From Tricholomella constricta (taxonomy: Eukaryota; Basidiomycota; Agaricomycetes; Agaricales; Lyophyllaceae): a stretch of 64,000 nt of DNA. Of this stretch, positions 35,601 to 47,438 are shown piece after piece. Under the pieces are notes generated by a model. That model saw only the letters and a list, made by a program, of their open reading frames with translations, was not told the origin of the DNA and searched no databases. Made by a program: the position numbers and the translations under genes. Location of the stretch: positions 1,736,001 to 1,800,000 of the forward strand of contig JAACJP010000001.1 in the NCBI GenBank assembly GCA_013368375.1. The letters are read 5' to 3'. Positions within the stretch are counted from its first letter, which is position 1. Each line of letters begins with the position of its first letter.

Positions 35601-38600
35601 CCATCCCTATACATGGTCCACGACAATCGCTGCATACAAGGTCGTCAACGCCTTCTTCCGTTTCATCTCCCCTTGCTCTTGCAGCTCCAATAATTGCACC
35701 TTCGTCTCCTGAGCTTCCTGATATGGCTCTTGATGATGTTCCTCCGAGCATGCAAATCAAGACTCGTAAGTCTGCTCAGAATTTGCTGGAGCCGAAATTT
35801 ATCATCACACCACCGACGTCGCCATTGTTCGCAGCGCGCGACGGCCCATCTCTGACACGCGAGACCTCCACGAAACGAAGCCATCGACGTCAGTCCACCA
35901 TCAACCCAATCATGAGCCCCTCGGGTCCCCTGTCCCCACGACAGACATCGTCAGCGCCACTTTCTCGCACTACACCGACATCCATCAAGGACTTCGACAT
36001 TATCAAGCCTATCAGCAAGGGCGCCTTCGGTTCTGTCTTCTTGGCCAAGAAGAAAGTTACCGGGGACTATTATGCCATCAAGGTCTTGAAGAAAGCTGAT
36101 ATGATCGCGAAGAATCAAATCACCAATGTCAAAGCCGAGCGCATGATCCTCATGAAACAGGCGGAGTCGCCTTTCGTGGCCAAGCTCTACTTCACATTCC
36201 AGAGCAAAGACAACCTATACCTAGTTATGGAGTACCTCAACGGTGGTGACTGTGCGGCACTCATCAAGTCGCTTGGTTCCCTCCCTGAAGAATGGACGAA
36301 GAACTACATCGCCGAGGTTGTTCTCGGTTTGGAATACCTCCATCAACGAAACATCGTTCATCGGTGCGCTTCTTATTATGTGACTCTTGACTCGTTTCTT
36401 ACCCGACACCCATTAGTGACCTGAAACCTGACAATCTACTTATTGATCAGCATGGTCATCTGAAGTTGACGGATTTCGGACTAAGTAGAATTGGTTTGCT
36501 AGGACGGCAAACTCGGGAAAGTCAAATTGGGAGACCACTAACGAGATACAACTCCCGATCTCGTCCGCCGTCCATGGATTCCGCATACCTGTCATCGCCG
36601 CTGATCTATACCGATGTCCCCGCTGGAGGTTCGTATTTCTCTCAGCGGCAACAGTCGGCGCCTCGCCCAGGAAACTCGCCGTATCTCCCTCCCACGGATG
36701 ATGTTGAGTCAAGCGGATCTGAATCACTTTCTGGCCTCCATTCGAGGCGGTCCATGAAGGCGAATGATAGCCCCCTTCAATCCTTCGCGACCGAGTTGAC
36801 GACTGACCTCCGTTCTCACTCGAGTTCGAATGGGGGTGGTGGTACTCCTCCGGGAGAGCAGAAATTCGTTGGAACTCCTGATTATCTGGCTCCCGAGACG
36901 ATCCTTGGGCTTCGGGGTGACGACGCTGCCGTTGATTGGGTTCGTTGTATCAGATTTCGTTACGTTGGACCTTACTGATGTTGTGTGAACAGTGGGCCCT
37001 TGGCGTCATCACATACGAATTCCTTTACGGAATCCCTCCCTTCCATGCTGACACCCCGGAGAAAGTTTTCGAGAACATTCTCTCTGGCCATATCGAATGG
37101 CATGAAGATTGGATTGACTTCTCTGAGGAGGCACGGGACTTGATGAGGTCCCTCATGACGCTTGATCCTAGCGAGCGCCTGGGTTCCAACGGTGCCGATG
37201 AGGTCAAGGCCCATCCCTTCTTCGCGAGCATTGAGTGGGACAAAGTGACCACGACGGAGGCTGCGTTCATTCCACAGGTAACAGATCCCGAGTCCACTGA
37301 TTATTTCGACCCTCGCGGAGCTATCCCTCAACTGTTCCAAGATGACGAACCCGTCGCTATCACTGGGAAAGTCAACATAGATAGCCCTCTCGGTGGTCCG
37401 TCATCACTTCCTTCTGTGCCGGTGCCGTTCGCCACCAAGGAACAGGTCGTCAACCCTGGGAGCGATGACTTTGGCTCATTCAGCTTCAAGAATCTGCCTG
37501 TATTGAAGCAAGCTAATGACGACGTCATTCGCAAGCTGAAGACGGACCAGATGGCACCTCTTACGCAAGCCCTCACAGAACCTGTTCTTGGAATTCACCA
37601 GCGGAAGCGAAGTGTGTCGACGCGAATCAAGAAACCTCCAAGCGTTGTTACGACCATGGATCCTAAGATGATTCCCACGAATCCTCCTTCTCCTTCCACT
37701 TCAGCTTCCTCTGTTGCTTCTTCGCCGTCCCGCGCGAGCTTGCCCCCACCCACGCCTGGTAGCGCTGGCAATCACAGTCGCAAACCTTCCGAGTATGGTG
37801 CGGTTGAGCGTTTCAAGCTTAGCCAGAAGGAGGGGGGCGATCGAAGAAATTCCATGCCAAGCCGCCTTCGCACTGCCTCCGTCTCCAGTGCAGGAGATGG
37901 CTCTGGTTCTGAAGCCTGGAATTCATCGACTGGTCATAGTAGCCACGTAAGTCATGGTAGTGGCAGCCATGGAAGTCCAAATGAATACAACACCCCGTCG
38001 TCGTCTGTTCATTCGATCGACTTGCGCAAAGGCCCAGATCCCAACGACCGCGTTGTAACTTGCCTGCTTGCTGAAGACAATCCTATCACCGCGAAAATCA
38101 TCGAGACGCTCCTCATTCGCCTCGGATGTCGATGTGTCGTCGTTTCGGATGGGTCGGAAGCCATTAGCGTGGCGATGGGGGATATCAGTAAGTTTCGAGT
38201 TCGTAATCAGGGGAGCTGCTCATTGACGAACGTAACCACTAGAATTTGACTGTATCTTAATGGACCTTCAGATGCCAGTCCGTAAGTGATTTTCAATGCT
38301 CTTGTTCGAGGCTTTGCTTATCGTTTCGTAGTGGACGGCGAAGGCGCCGCTAGGTACATCCGAAGTACCAACAGCAAAAATACCAACACCCCCATAATCG
38401 CTGTCAGCGCATACAGCGGGACAGACCCAAATGAAGCCAGCAATGTCTTCACTGCGTCTCTTTCGAAGCCCTTGCAAAAGGCTGATCTTTTAGGTAGGTT
38501 CTTAGATCACGAAAATCGAACGATTATTCGTAAAGCTAACTGCTATTTCCTCGACAGCTGTTATGCGCCAGCTTGGCTTCAAAACTTCGACAGTGCAGGG

Positions 38601-38643
38601 TGGACCTGGGGCCACCAAGGTCACTGCCTTTCAAACCAACTGA
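32697..38643 (+). CDS. RIM15: RIM15-type PAS / protein kinase / receiver protein
   Basis: Exons 32697-34285, 34342-36363, 36417-36939, 36993-38187, 38243-38281, 38332-38493, 38558-38643; 1871 residues. Greatwall-family kinase: in yeasts it acts below TORC1/PKA and, through endosulfines, restrains PP2A-B55 during quiescence entry. Order: disordered N-terminus; PAS-like segment about 505-600 (LSLDGDHFIWINHAWRVVVG); C2HC finger near 673 (CRICECHIPQWYFEKHSETC); kinase from about 1080 (KPISKGAFGSVFLAKK, HRDLKPDN, TDFGLSR near 1222). A roughly 130-residue insertion precedes GTPDYLAPE (1356), the Greatwall hallmark. The receiver domain at the C-terminus has CLLAEDNPITAKI (from about 1735), phospho-acceptor Asp near 1784 (CILMDLQMPV) and SKPL lysine, so it looks competent. 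Confidence 0.95.
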
Positions 38644-39116
38644 TGACTCCGTTGTTCACGATCACGCTCATTATGCCCGCATCTTCCTCTCTTTTTGCCC
38701 GTTCGATTCGTCCATGCCCAATACTTTGATCGCTTTGAACCATTTTCACACCGCACCTGCACATTCATCACAGCATACACTATCTCAGCATTTTATCGTT
38801 CCTTCCCTGCATTGTAACACACTAGATACACTTTTGCCACTAAATACAACAAGTTTGCTTGTTGGGTTTCTAGTTGCGTCACGAGAGTGCCAAGGCCGGC
38901 GGTTACTAGCATAGCCTCAGGTACAGGATCACGCCAACACTGATCAAGTTGCCTCAGGGGCTCCGTACTGCAGGACACCATCCATCGTCAACCGTTGACA
39001 GTGGCTACCGCTCACCGCCTCCATTCACCGTCAACTGTGAGAGGGTTGCTACCACCGCTCACTGCCTTAAAAATAAAGAATAATTGCGGCTTATCACCAC
39101 CGCCAACTTTCATACC
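38644..39116. other. intergenic, RIM15 3' region and next promoter
   Basis: 473 bp without a gene. Around 38985-39060 there are imperfect repeats of ctaccgctcaccgcc type and of caccgtcaac/catcgtcaac. One of these forms the odd-centre palindrome gtcaaccgttgac (38987-38999). Function unknown; possibly binding sites for the downstream gene. Confidence 0.4.
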
Positions 39117-42039
39117 ATGCACACAAGTAAGCTGGCAGTTGTTTATACGAGAGCGAATTGACGATCTCACACATTCTCTTAGCTAGTTATCAGGACAATG
39201 GCGATGGAGCCGTGGACCTAAGACGACCTATGTATCGCGCTTCAACCTCGCCACCACCACCACCACCAGTACCTGCCCATCCACTAGCCCTCATGCCTGG
39301 TCACGTTCCTCAGACACTGGACAGGCCCAATCTATATTTCATGAACGCGGCGCGAATGCCCATTGCACACCATGTCCGCAACGTCCATATCCCGTCTCCT
39401 CCACCTGTCCCCCTTTATCCAGCGTACATGTCAACCCATTTCCAGCACCCGTCTCCCAGGCCGACGTCACCCCCCCCTCGACCGCCATTACCTCCGTCAC
39501 TTTCAGCTCCTCACCCTTCCTTGAATATTCATCGCTCATTTACATCTCCGCCCCCGATTCCGCCGAAACCTTCCTCAGCACCAATTTCACCGCGAGTGCC
39601 GCCACTTCCAGGAGGTTTCCCGCCCAATCTGGGCCTCTATACACTTCCTGAAACCACATCGCCTGAAGGACCTACACTGGAATCGCCAACGGACGAGGGT
39701 GACATAGCTTTGGCCCTGGCATTGTCGGAGTCCGTCACCAAGGAGGAACGGAAGCTAAGGCAGAAGCTGATGTCTCAGGAAGAAGACGATATTGCCAAAG
39801 CACTGAAGGCATCATTGTTGGAAACAAGAAATCCCCGCCGTCTGCAGATGGAACTTGGCAGTGCGTTTGCTAGTTCTTCAGCGTCGGCTTTCTCCCAACC
39901 TCTGCAAAACGTTCATTCCTCCATAATCAACGCTTGTGACGATGAAGCGTTGGCACACCTTTTGACTGTCGAACAGGAAGACCAGACAGCGACTCCAAGC
40001 GCGGGGAAACCCCCAAGTTTGCCATCATCCGACACGAATACAGATCTAACACAACCTTCTCCCGGGGCCCACTACGTAATGCAAGATCCTGGGTTCTTAA
40101 AGTCTGTAGCTGGAGGTGCATTCCAAAAATTCCTCATCATCAGGATTGCCTGTTTATGGTTGCAAATCTTCTTTATCAGATCCAAGTAAGCCTTCTGCGC
40201 TGGGCGACACCTGTGATGACGAAGCATTTGCGCGCTTGCTGGCTGCCGAACAGGAACACAGGAACACAGTATCACTGAAAAGCAAGGCTCAGCTCTCTGA
40301 TGATTACGCTGCCACCAGCGCTTCCCCTATTCCACCACAGTATCTTTCAATGAGAGGTGAAAATCCCCTTGGCGCCGTCAATTGTGACGATGATGAGGTG
40401 TTTGCGAGGCTGTCGGCTGTTGAAGAGAAAGGCTCTACTCCTTCAATCACCGGCGAGGCTTCAGGGGCTCACCATCCCAGATCTTCTGTTCCCCTTGCGG
40501 CCAATACAGACCTCCCATGCTATACGAGGGGAGAGTTTGAATACGATGAGTCATCTACACCTGTGGCGTCAAGCAGTCGTCAAAAATTGGTGGACGATAA
40601 AGTGCATGGTCGACCCTTTGAACATTACTCGTCTGCCCCGACGAGAACCAGTGACGGATTGCTCAGTCAAGGTTCCCATTCCCCATCTAAAGCATTCAAT
40701 TCTTTTTGCTATGCGCCTCAAAGCCACGCTTCTTCAACAAACTGGTCTTCTGGTCCAGCTGGCTCTAGCACACTTCCGCATGAAGGCAGAGATCTTGTTG
40801 CGTCTACCATGGCCGTCAACCCTCCCAAAGCCGTGGCTTACCCGAATTTAACATCCCCCTCTTATGCTGACGGTGCAAGTTCCTCGACCCCAAATACGAG
40901 CCATAGCTCGACGTCCCCTGGTGAGCGACCTGCGGTGGTAGTCTGGAAAGCCGATCAACTTTCTTCAGAATGTACAGCCTCGTCAAATTCACCGTCACCA
41001 TCATCTACAATATTCTCTTTGAATCATCATCGCCTGACGACCGCATTCATTCCAGAAGAGAAAGATCCTTCACTGACACCAGCGGGTAGCATGTCGTCGA
41101 TGGTTTTTCTCTCAGATCATCATGACGACGTCCTTGATCCTGTCAAGCTGAGGCCGAGTCCAAGTGCCATCAACCTTAACGCTTTTGTAGAAAAAGAGCT
41201 GTTCAATGGTGTTTGTGAGTGGTTTTGGTTCCTTCCTCACAACGATCTTGATCTCCTTTAAGCGGTAGGATTTGTGGCGCCGAAAATCTCCACTCAGTTG
41301 CTTCCGATGCCAGATGAGATGCCACCAGTCATCCTACTTCCATATGGGAAAGCTCGGCCTCTCCATTTGCAGGGGCCGAGCTGGAGGCATCTACTCAAGC
41401 TTATGGCTAGACTAAGCGGAACAAGGGTTGAGCCATCTGTCGACGCTGTAAAGGTCATGGAAACACCATTAAAACTTCGTACGGTCGTACAGTTCGTCAA
41501 GGTGAGCAATATGACCCTCAACGCTCTTCTTCCCTCATCTTTACTCTCACCAGCCACATCAAACATCTCCAAACTGGCGCACCATTTTCTACTTTACAAT
41601 TGACTATCCCTCTCCAGAGCCTGACCGTGTTCGAGGTGTCAACGAACTTCCGTACTCTTACAGTCTCGCTGGCATCCCGACTCTGCTACGTGACGCAGCT
41701 GATACTCCTATCTCCAAGACATACACGATTCCGGCGTCGAATTCGGTTCCATTCCCTACATTGCCTATCTCCTTCCCGGAACTCGCACTGTATCTCCAGG
41801 CGGCGTTAGAGGAGTCGCGGAGGTACCTTCATGACAGCAATTGTGGTAATCGAAAACTCGCCAAGATGATCAAGACATGCTACCCCACCGAAGATGTTGC
41901 ACAGGATCCTACGGAGCGTCACAGTGTCGGTGGACTGTTCAAAAGAGTCATGGGCCGTTCAAATAAATCCAACAGGGGAGGAGGGAACGAAGATACGTAT
42001 GAACTAGTCACCCCGTTTGTGCCGGACGAGTGGGGGTAG
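39117..42039 (+). CDS. uncharacterised proline-rich protein with UIM-like motifs
   Basis: The first exon is tiny (39117-39126, MHT), joined at 39183 to the main part; later junctions near 40080-40115, 41215-41270 and 41500-41640 are only approximate. The N-terminal 140 residues are very rich in proline (SPPPPPPVPAHP, PPRPPLPPSLS). Then come two ubiquitin-interacting-motif-like helices, DEGDIALALALSESV and EEDDIAKALKASLLE. Three related acidic repeats follow at 39934, 40211 and 40383: CDDEALAHLLTVEQE, CDDEAFARLLAAEQE and CDDDEVFARLSAVEE. The C-terminal part is globular (PPVILLPYGKARPLHLQGPS, FPELALYLQAALEESRRYLH). No named full-length family is known to me. Ubiquitin binding is inference from the UIM pattern; a role in endocytic or signalling adaptors is possible. 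Confidence 0.75.
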
Positions 42040-42416
42040 TGTATTGGACGCTCGACTTGTTTATTCTGTGTACTTATCTTTCCTCGAGGCTGTGTCAACC
42101 ACACACAAGCCCGGGTGTTTGTTACCGTGGCCACATAGAGAACTCACATCTTATCCAAATTTATTAAGCTTATTATATTTCGTCTTTCCTGATGGCGTGA
42201 AATCAGAGGAGTTGACATTTTTGAGGTTTTCCGATGTTGTGGCGTTGCGTCGCGGTCAAAGTTTTTGATAACCACATTAGGAAGCGAGTTAGGCGTCTCT
42301 TGCGGCTTGCCTGAACCACCCATCCGTCATCCCGAACATTTCGAATCTCACGACTCCCGCGTACATTCCTGCGACTATTACCTGCACACAAACGTTATCG
42401 ATTGTCGACAAAGCCA
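42040..42416. other. intergenic, promoter of THOC7 homologue
   Basis: 377 bp between two genes in the same direction; contains an AT-rich stretch (42145-42200). No gene or repeat seen. Confidence 0.4.
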
Positions 42417-43554
42417 ATGGCCATCACCAGTACAGCAGAAGCATCGCAAAGTTCAACATCGCGACCATTAGTTATCCCACCCTTGACCGCGGAGGAAGAA
42501 GGTACTGAACACGTATTCCTACCTCTTGTCGAGTGAGGGGCTGAATTAGGACTGACAGAAAGCTCCCACAGATAATGTCATCCTCTCCCGGATAACGAAC
42601 GACGAACGGCCGCTGAAGCGCGTGATCAAAAAATTCCATAATTACACCGCGCTTTCGCATACACCTGTGGTCCCTGCTGTTGTTTCTTCTGGGAGTACGA
42701 AGGAACCTTCACTGGAAGATGCACGGGAAGCGTTCTTGGTAGAGTTGGCTACGTTTGAGCTTTCATTGAAGAAGAGTGCGATGATTTGTGAAGCGGAGGC
42801 GAGGCAGGTGGAGGAATATCAGCGTGAACGGCAGCAAATCAGTGTGTACTCTCATCTCATGCAAATCTTCTGTAAACCAACTTTTTGTGTCAGACGACGA
42901 GCACGGAATTTTAGGAGGGCAGATTGAGCAGCTGAAGACCGCACTCGAAGATGCCCAGATGGTTCGACGTCGGAAAATAGAGTATGACCTCGTTGCGGAG
43001 AAAATCAATACTCTGCCAAGTCGAGAGGACCTGGAACGGTATGTTCTCTTTACTATGGTCAATGTTGGCACTGCAAAGAATGCTACGGCAGGTCTATCCA
43101 AGCGTTGGAGAACGATATGACGGCAATACGGGCCGAGCATGAAAACCAAAGTCGAACACTATACGACCAGAAATCTTCGTTGGACACAATCATCTCTCAG
43201 TTGGATTATCTACGATTCATGGGCAAGGACAAGGATGTTGCATCCGTCCTGCCATCACCCATGTCAACACCTGCGCCAGAACATGACAACAACAACACAG
43301 TGGAGGAAGCTGCCGAGACAGGTCCAGCCCCCACTGAGGCCGCTCAAGCTGAAGAAACAGAAGAAGGGGAAGAGTACAAGCTACCTTTCGAGCCTGTGCA
43401 GGTGACAATAACGGAACCAGTCGAAGATGACATTGAGATGGGGGAGGTGGAGGAGCCCAAAAATGACAAACCGAAGAAGAAATTGAGGGAGGAGCTTGAA
43501 GAAGGAGAGGCGAGCGATACAAGTAGCGCTCTATCAGACCCACCGGACGACTGA
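42417..43554 (+). CDS. THOC7: THO complex subunit 7
   Basis: Exons 42417-42501, 42563-42841, 42894-43038, 43092-43554; 323 residues. The THO/TREX complex couples transcription to mRNA packaging and export in the nucleus. Conserved THOC7 parts are visible: NVILSRITNDERPLKRVIKK, AREAFLVELATFELSLKKSA and EAEARQVEEYQRERQQI. A continuous coiled coil follows (IEQLKTALEDAQMVRRRKIE, LENDMTAIRAEHENQSRTL). The C-terminal 110 residues are acidic and disordered with Glu/Pro runs, a tail not needed for family assignment. The first acceptor (gaaag, 42562) is weak but required by phase. Confidence 0.87.
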
Positions 43555-43605
43555 GATAGTCCCTTGCTTTCACTTAGTTCATGACAATTTGTGTACAATA
43601 GATTA

Positions 43606-44991
43606 CTAGTGATGATCAGTAAACCCCACCTCGACACTCATCAGGTCCCTCGCACATTGAACTTCATGCCCAAACTCCTTGGCTGCCAAATCCGCGATGG
43701 CCCCCATAACCTTTATGGCATCCTCCGCATCACTGCCAGAGTATCGTGGAGAGAAATGGTTGAGCACCAGCCGACGCGCCTGTATGCGCCTCGCAAAAGC
43801 GCCAGCCATCTGCGGTGTCGAATGACCTCTCGACTTTGCTCTGTTTTCAACAGCCTCGTATGTATCGGATTCTTTGGTGGCGGCGTCTATCCCCGGCAAA
43901 TGAGCATTCGTTGCCTCGTGAACCAGTAAGTCTGCGTCCATGGCCAAGGGTATGATTGGTGATGGGTCAAATGTATCGCCCAGGATGACTAATTTTCTCC
44001 CCTTCCGACGGGGAGGCCCATGTATGATTGTCCCATCCGAAAGCTCAACCCTCTCACCCTGTTGGAGCTGCCGCATGACCGACATTGGGGTATTCGTCCG
44101 TTTGAGATCCGGGATGTATTTTTTTGGGTCGATCTTTCCCGGAACAGGGGACTCTGTTACGACGAAGCCAACACAGGGGACAGAGTGGTGTATAGGGCCC
44201 GCAGAGACTGAGACGATATCGTCTTTAAAAATATTAGACCAGACTCCGTCGACCTGGGGGATGTTTCGCCCATGTGGCAATTCGAAAGGAAGGCACGTCA
44301 AGGACGTGAAATCTCCGGCTTGTGGATCAGAAGGTGTTCGCAGTTCGTGGACCACATACGGACTGCTGAGCAGCGTATGCGAGTATGCCAGACCGTTGCG
44401 AACGTAGGCACGGGTGCCCAATGGTCCATATATCTCAAGGGACTGGGTTTGAGTCAGAAAGCCGATAAAAAGGCGGGCAGTATGCAATGCTGACCGGCTG
44501 ATCCATGTTAACCTGTGCCCTAGGATCGTCGATACCGTCAGCAGTACCTCCAGCACCATTCATACAGCTCGCCATCAGAGGAATCAGGCCAAAAATATGG
44601 TCACCTTGAATGCGAAGACTCAGCACTGGTATACTCGACGTTAAAAGACGGCGTAAGGCATACCATGTGTGTGGGTAATGAAAATCTTTTCAATCCTGCC
44701 CATCTTCACGCTACTCTTCTGTATTTGATGCTGGGTTGCCTCCCCACAGTCAAAGATCCACACATCTCGACCCAGGTGCAGCGCCAGAGAAGAGTGGTTC
44801 CTTGTCGATGATGGCTGGGCCGAAGCAGTGCCAAGAAAAGTGATACTCACCGACGAGAAAGCGGTTCTCGGAATCGGGGACTGAGTAATGTCAGTATGAA
44901 GAGGATTCCTTGACATGTTCACGATCCCAAACCTTGGAGGTCGAAAGCTTGAAGTGATCGACCGTAGAGTTGGAAACATCCACGATCGCAC
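43606..44991 (-). CDS. tRNase Z (ribonuclease Z), short ELAC1-like form
   Basis: Exons 44991-44664, 44604-44495, 44442-43606; 424 residues from the first ATG. It cuts the 3' trailer from precursor tRNAs. Motifs of the metallo-beta-lactamase fold: [20 protein letters not shown], metal-binding THTHGDH (residues 106-112), [22 protein letters not shown] and [14 protein letters not shown] (the HST motif). Only one such domain is present, so it is the short form, though most studied ascomycetes use a double-length enzyme. Residues 1-26 ([20 protein letters not shown]) look like a mitochondrial presequence; an in-frame Met (MSRNPLHTD) could give a cytosolic or nuclear form. An intron splits the metal motif between THTHG and DH. 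The stop at 43606 faces THOC7, 51 bp away. Confidence 0.92.
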
Positions 44992-45075
44992 AATGGTTCG
45001 ATTGGGTTCGTAGCTTTATAATGCAGCAATTGTACACATATAGAAGAATTGTCTAGCTCATGATACTGCTGAACA

Positions 45076-47007
45076 TCAAGAAATAAACTTCCCCCTTTTT
45101 TGGTATGAAATATAGCGCGCCGCTGTACGTGCTATAATTGTCCGCGAACGCACAGTGCGCATGTACCGACGCGAGAAGGGTCCGAGAAGGCCCTCACCAT
45201 TTTCGTTGGCCACTATACGTATAAATTCGCTGTTTCCAGCTGCAGTGATGTCGTATATCCCCGTCTGTTTGACCTCGGCACGGGTTAGGCCTGACCATGG
45301 CTCCTTGGCGTAAAAAAGAGTGATCTGTTGGAGACTGGGAACGTGGCGGGCGATATGCAATGCGCTTCGCGCCATGTTTCCTTCAACAATGGAGTAGACT
45401 TTCTGAATCTCCAAAGACTGGAGTCTGGACCGGCTCTCGAAAGCTTTCCAAACGTCCTTCTGCGAATCGCAAAAATCGTTAGAATCAGGCTGTCTTCTTT
45501 TGAGAAGGTGTTACCATAAGAAAGCCATATTTTCGCTTCGTTGTGCACATAATTTTGAGATGCAGGAGGGCAGGACAGGCCTTCACTAGAGACTGGAATA
45601 CTCTGATATGATCTGTCTCTCGAACAAAGGCGTTCTTCTCAGGGCTGACACCATCGAGGTCAGCCTTGACACGGTACGACATATCGATCCATAGTTCTAG
45701 GGTTGACAGGGAGTGGAGGCTGCGGAGACGTGGTAAAAGATCTACAAGGCGATATAGTTGAAGTCTCTCAGAACAAAGCTTGAGCATCGTGAGATGAGAA
45801 TACGGCAGGATGTCGCCAAGGTGGAAGTGGCTTCCGCAGAATTCCGTGATAACGACCTTGGAGCCCGTGAGGTCCAATGGTGGAAATTTGGCATCGTAAG
45901 GGATGTGAAGATTTCTCAAGCGAGGATGAGACGAGATAAAGCAACTAAATTCCTTCAAGGTTTCCATCCGCGACACGCTGTCCCAGTCAAGGAGAGTAAA
46001 GCCATCGAACTGCATGAGTGTATGGCCGAGGATCAGGGTATGAAGCTCAGGCCAACGCCCATGGACGAGGGGCCGGACGTCAAAGAGAGGTGTGTAGTAT
46101 GACGTTCGTTTACCCCCAAGTGTCAGTTCCTTCAAGTTACCGCAGCGAACGAGCAGCAAGTTCCAGAGAGACTCGGGAAACGACTGAGCAGTGTCGGGAT
46201 CTAATAGGAAGCGTTGTTGGTGTTGCATGTGCGAAAAGGATAATTGCACACGTACGATGGAAAATTGTTCGTTCATGGTAATTCGTGACGAGGCTGAAGC
46301 CCTCTAAGCCACTAAAATTGAAAAGCTGAAGAGAATTCATGGGGGCCAGGACAAGAATGTCAAGCAATCTTACCTCGCTATCTTCCGGAATGGGTGCACT
46401 TCCAACAGTACTTCCAATGTAGCGAATTCGGGTACAACTATTGGTGTCAGAATGAATGGCTATTTTCCATCCCCGATTTCAAGACGTACTGTGTACGGAG
46501 TGCTATCCATAGGCTTTCCTCCGGAGGCTCAAGACCATCCCAAATAAAGGTTTCCAAACCAGAGAGATGTGGCAAGAGTCGTTCGAAGGCGTCCGAAATC
46601 TCTAATTCCCCGTCAAGGCAATGGTATGACGAAGACATCAGGTAATTGGGCCGAAGTACGATTTTTTTAATGTAACATGCCAGTTCAGGGCGAGAAGAAA
46701 GAAACATAAGTCGTTCTTTGCACCGGTGATGTGTTTTGCACTCAAGTGTTGCATAAAGCGCGTGGAGCAGTAGCTCGTGGGTTCTCCGAGACTGGATTTC
46801 ATGTTAGCAGGATGATAATGACCGGAACAAAGAAGTGCGCACAGCAAGTGAAAGCTTCAATATGTCGCGTGGTAACTCGATACAATAGGCTATCGCCAGC
46901 AGGAGTTCTGGCAGCAACCGAGCATGATCAAAGTGATCCAGAGGTTTCTGAAGCGATTTTGTGCTCCTGAGCCACTTGGAAGATATGGAGATTGAACGGA
47001 TGTGCAT
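45076..47007 (-). CDS. F-box-like / leucine-rich repeat protein
   Basis: Several minus-strand exons. The N-terminus begins MHIRSISISSKWLRS and soon reads LPELLLAIAYCIELPRDILK, an F-box-like helix pair of the kind common in mushroom substrate receptors. Then come irregular leucine-rich repeats: LLPHLSGLETFIWDGLEPPE, LLVRCGNLKELTLGGKRTS, RWPELHTLILGHTLMQFDGF, HPRLRNLHIPYDAKFPPLDL, LPRLRSLHSLSTLELWIDMS, ACPALLHLKIMCTTKRKYGF, HVPSLQQITLFYAKEPWSG. It ends KRGKFIS at 45076. Such proteins are presumed adaptors of SCF ubiquitin ligases; the target is unknown. Exon junctions were not all resolved. These families are expanded and fast-evolving in Agaricomycetes. Confidence 0.72.
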
Positions 47008-47438
47008 TGTGACAGAAATCGGAATGGGCAGACGATATGAACTGCTGGAGGAAGCTTTAGTTCAGACACAGCCTGCAAGTTGCAACGAGTTCCTGTGTGA
47101 TCCCTTGATTGTGCACCTTCCATTTGGAGTAAGAGCCATTCTTAGTCTTCTCGAGCGAGCGATGCTTAATATTTGAGACAAGAAAGGCCGGAAACACGTC
47201 GAGAGACATCGGTTTTGATCCACTGGTCACTGAGGGCGATGAGCATCGTTCCTTAGTTTGATGGTGAGAAACAAGATAGCGGTGGTGTATCACGTGACCG
47301 CGCAGGGGTTGGTTGATCAACTCTCTTTCTACTCGAGGAGGAGTCTTGAGTTACCTTGCTTCTCTCTCGCTATCTTCTCTACTAACTTTTATAGCTTCGA
47401 CCAACCCGTCACTCATTTCGGGCCAACAACATAATTCC
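47008..47438. promoter_or_regulatory. divergent promoter region, F-box gene / RhoGEF
   Basis: 431 bp between outward-facing genes. Contains an E-box CACGTG within tatcacgtgacc at 47291-47296 and pyrimidine-rich sequence before the RhoGEF start. An open frame continuous with the RhoGEF exon begins at 47313, but the ATG at 47439 fits better as a start. Confidence 0.4.

Noticed and set aside
34423..35884. Minus-strand frames of 100-137 codons opposite RIM15
   Set aside because: Shadow frames of a strongly coding exon; no conserved sequence.
39249..39272. CCA repeat as a microsatellite
   Set aside because: It encodes the polyproline part of a protein and is short.
45758..46281. Plus-strand frames opposite the F-box/LRR gene
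   Set aside because: No motif; the minus strand shows regular leucine-rich repeats.
47313..47438. N-terminal extension of the first RhoGEF
   Set aside because: Open in frame, but it starts from a hydrophobic stretch in promoter-like sequence; ATG 47439 gives a typical polar N-terminus.
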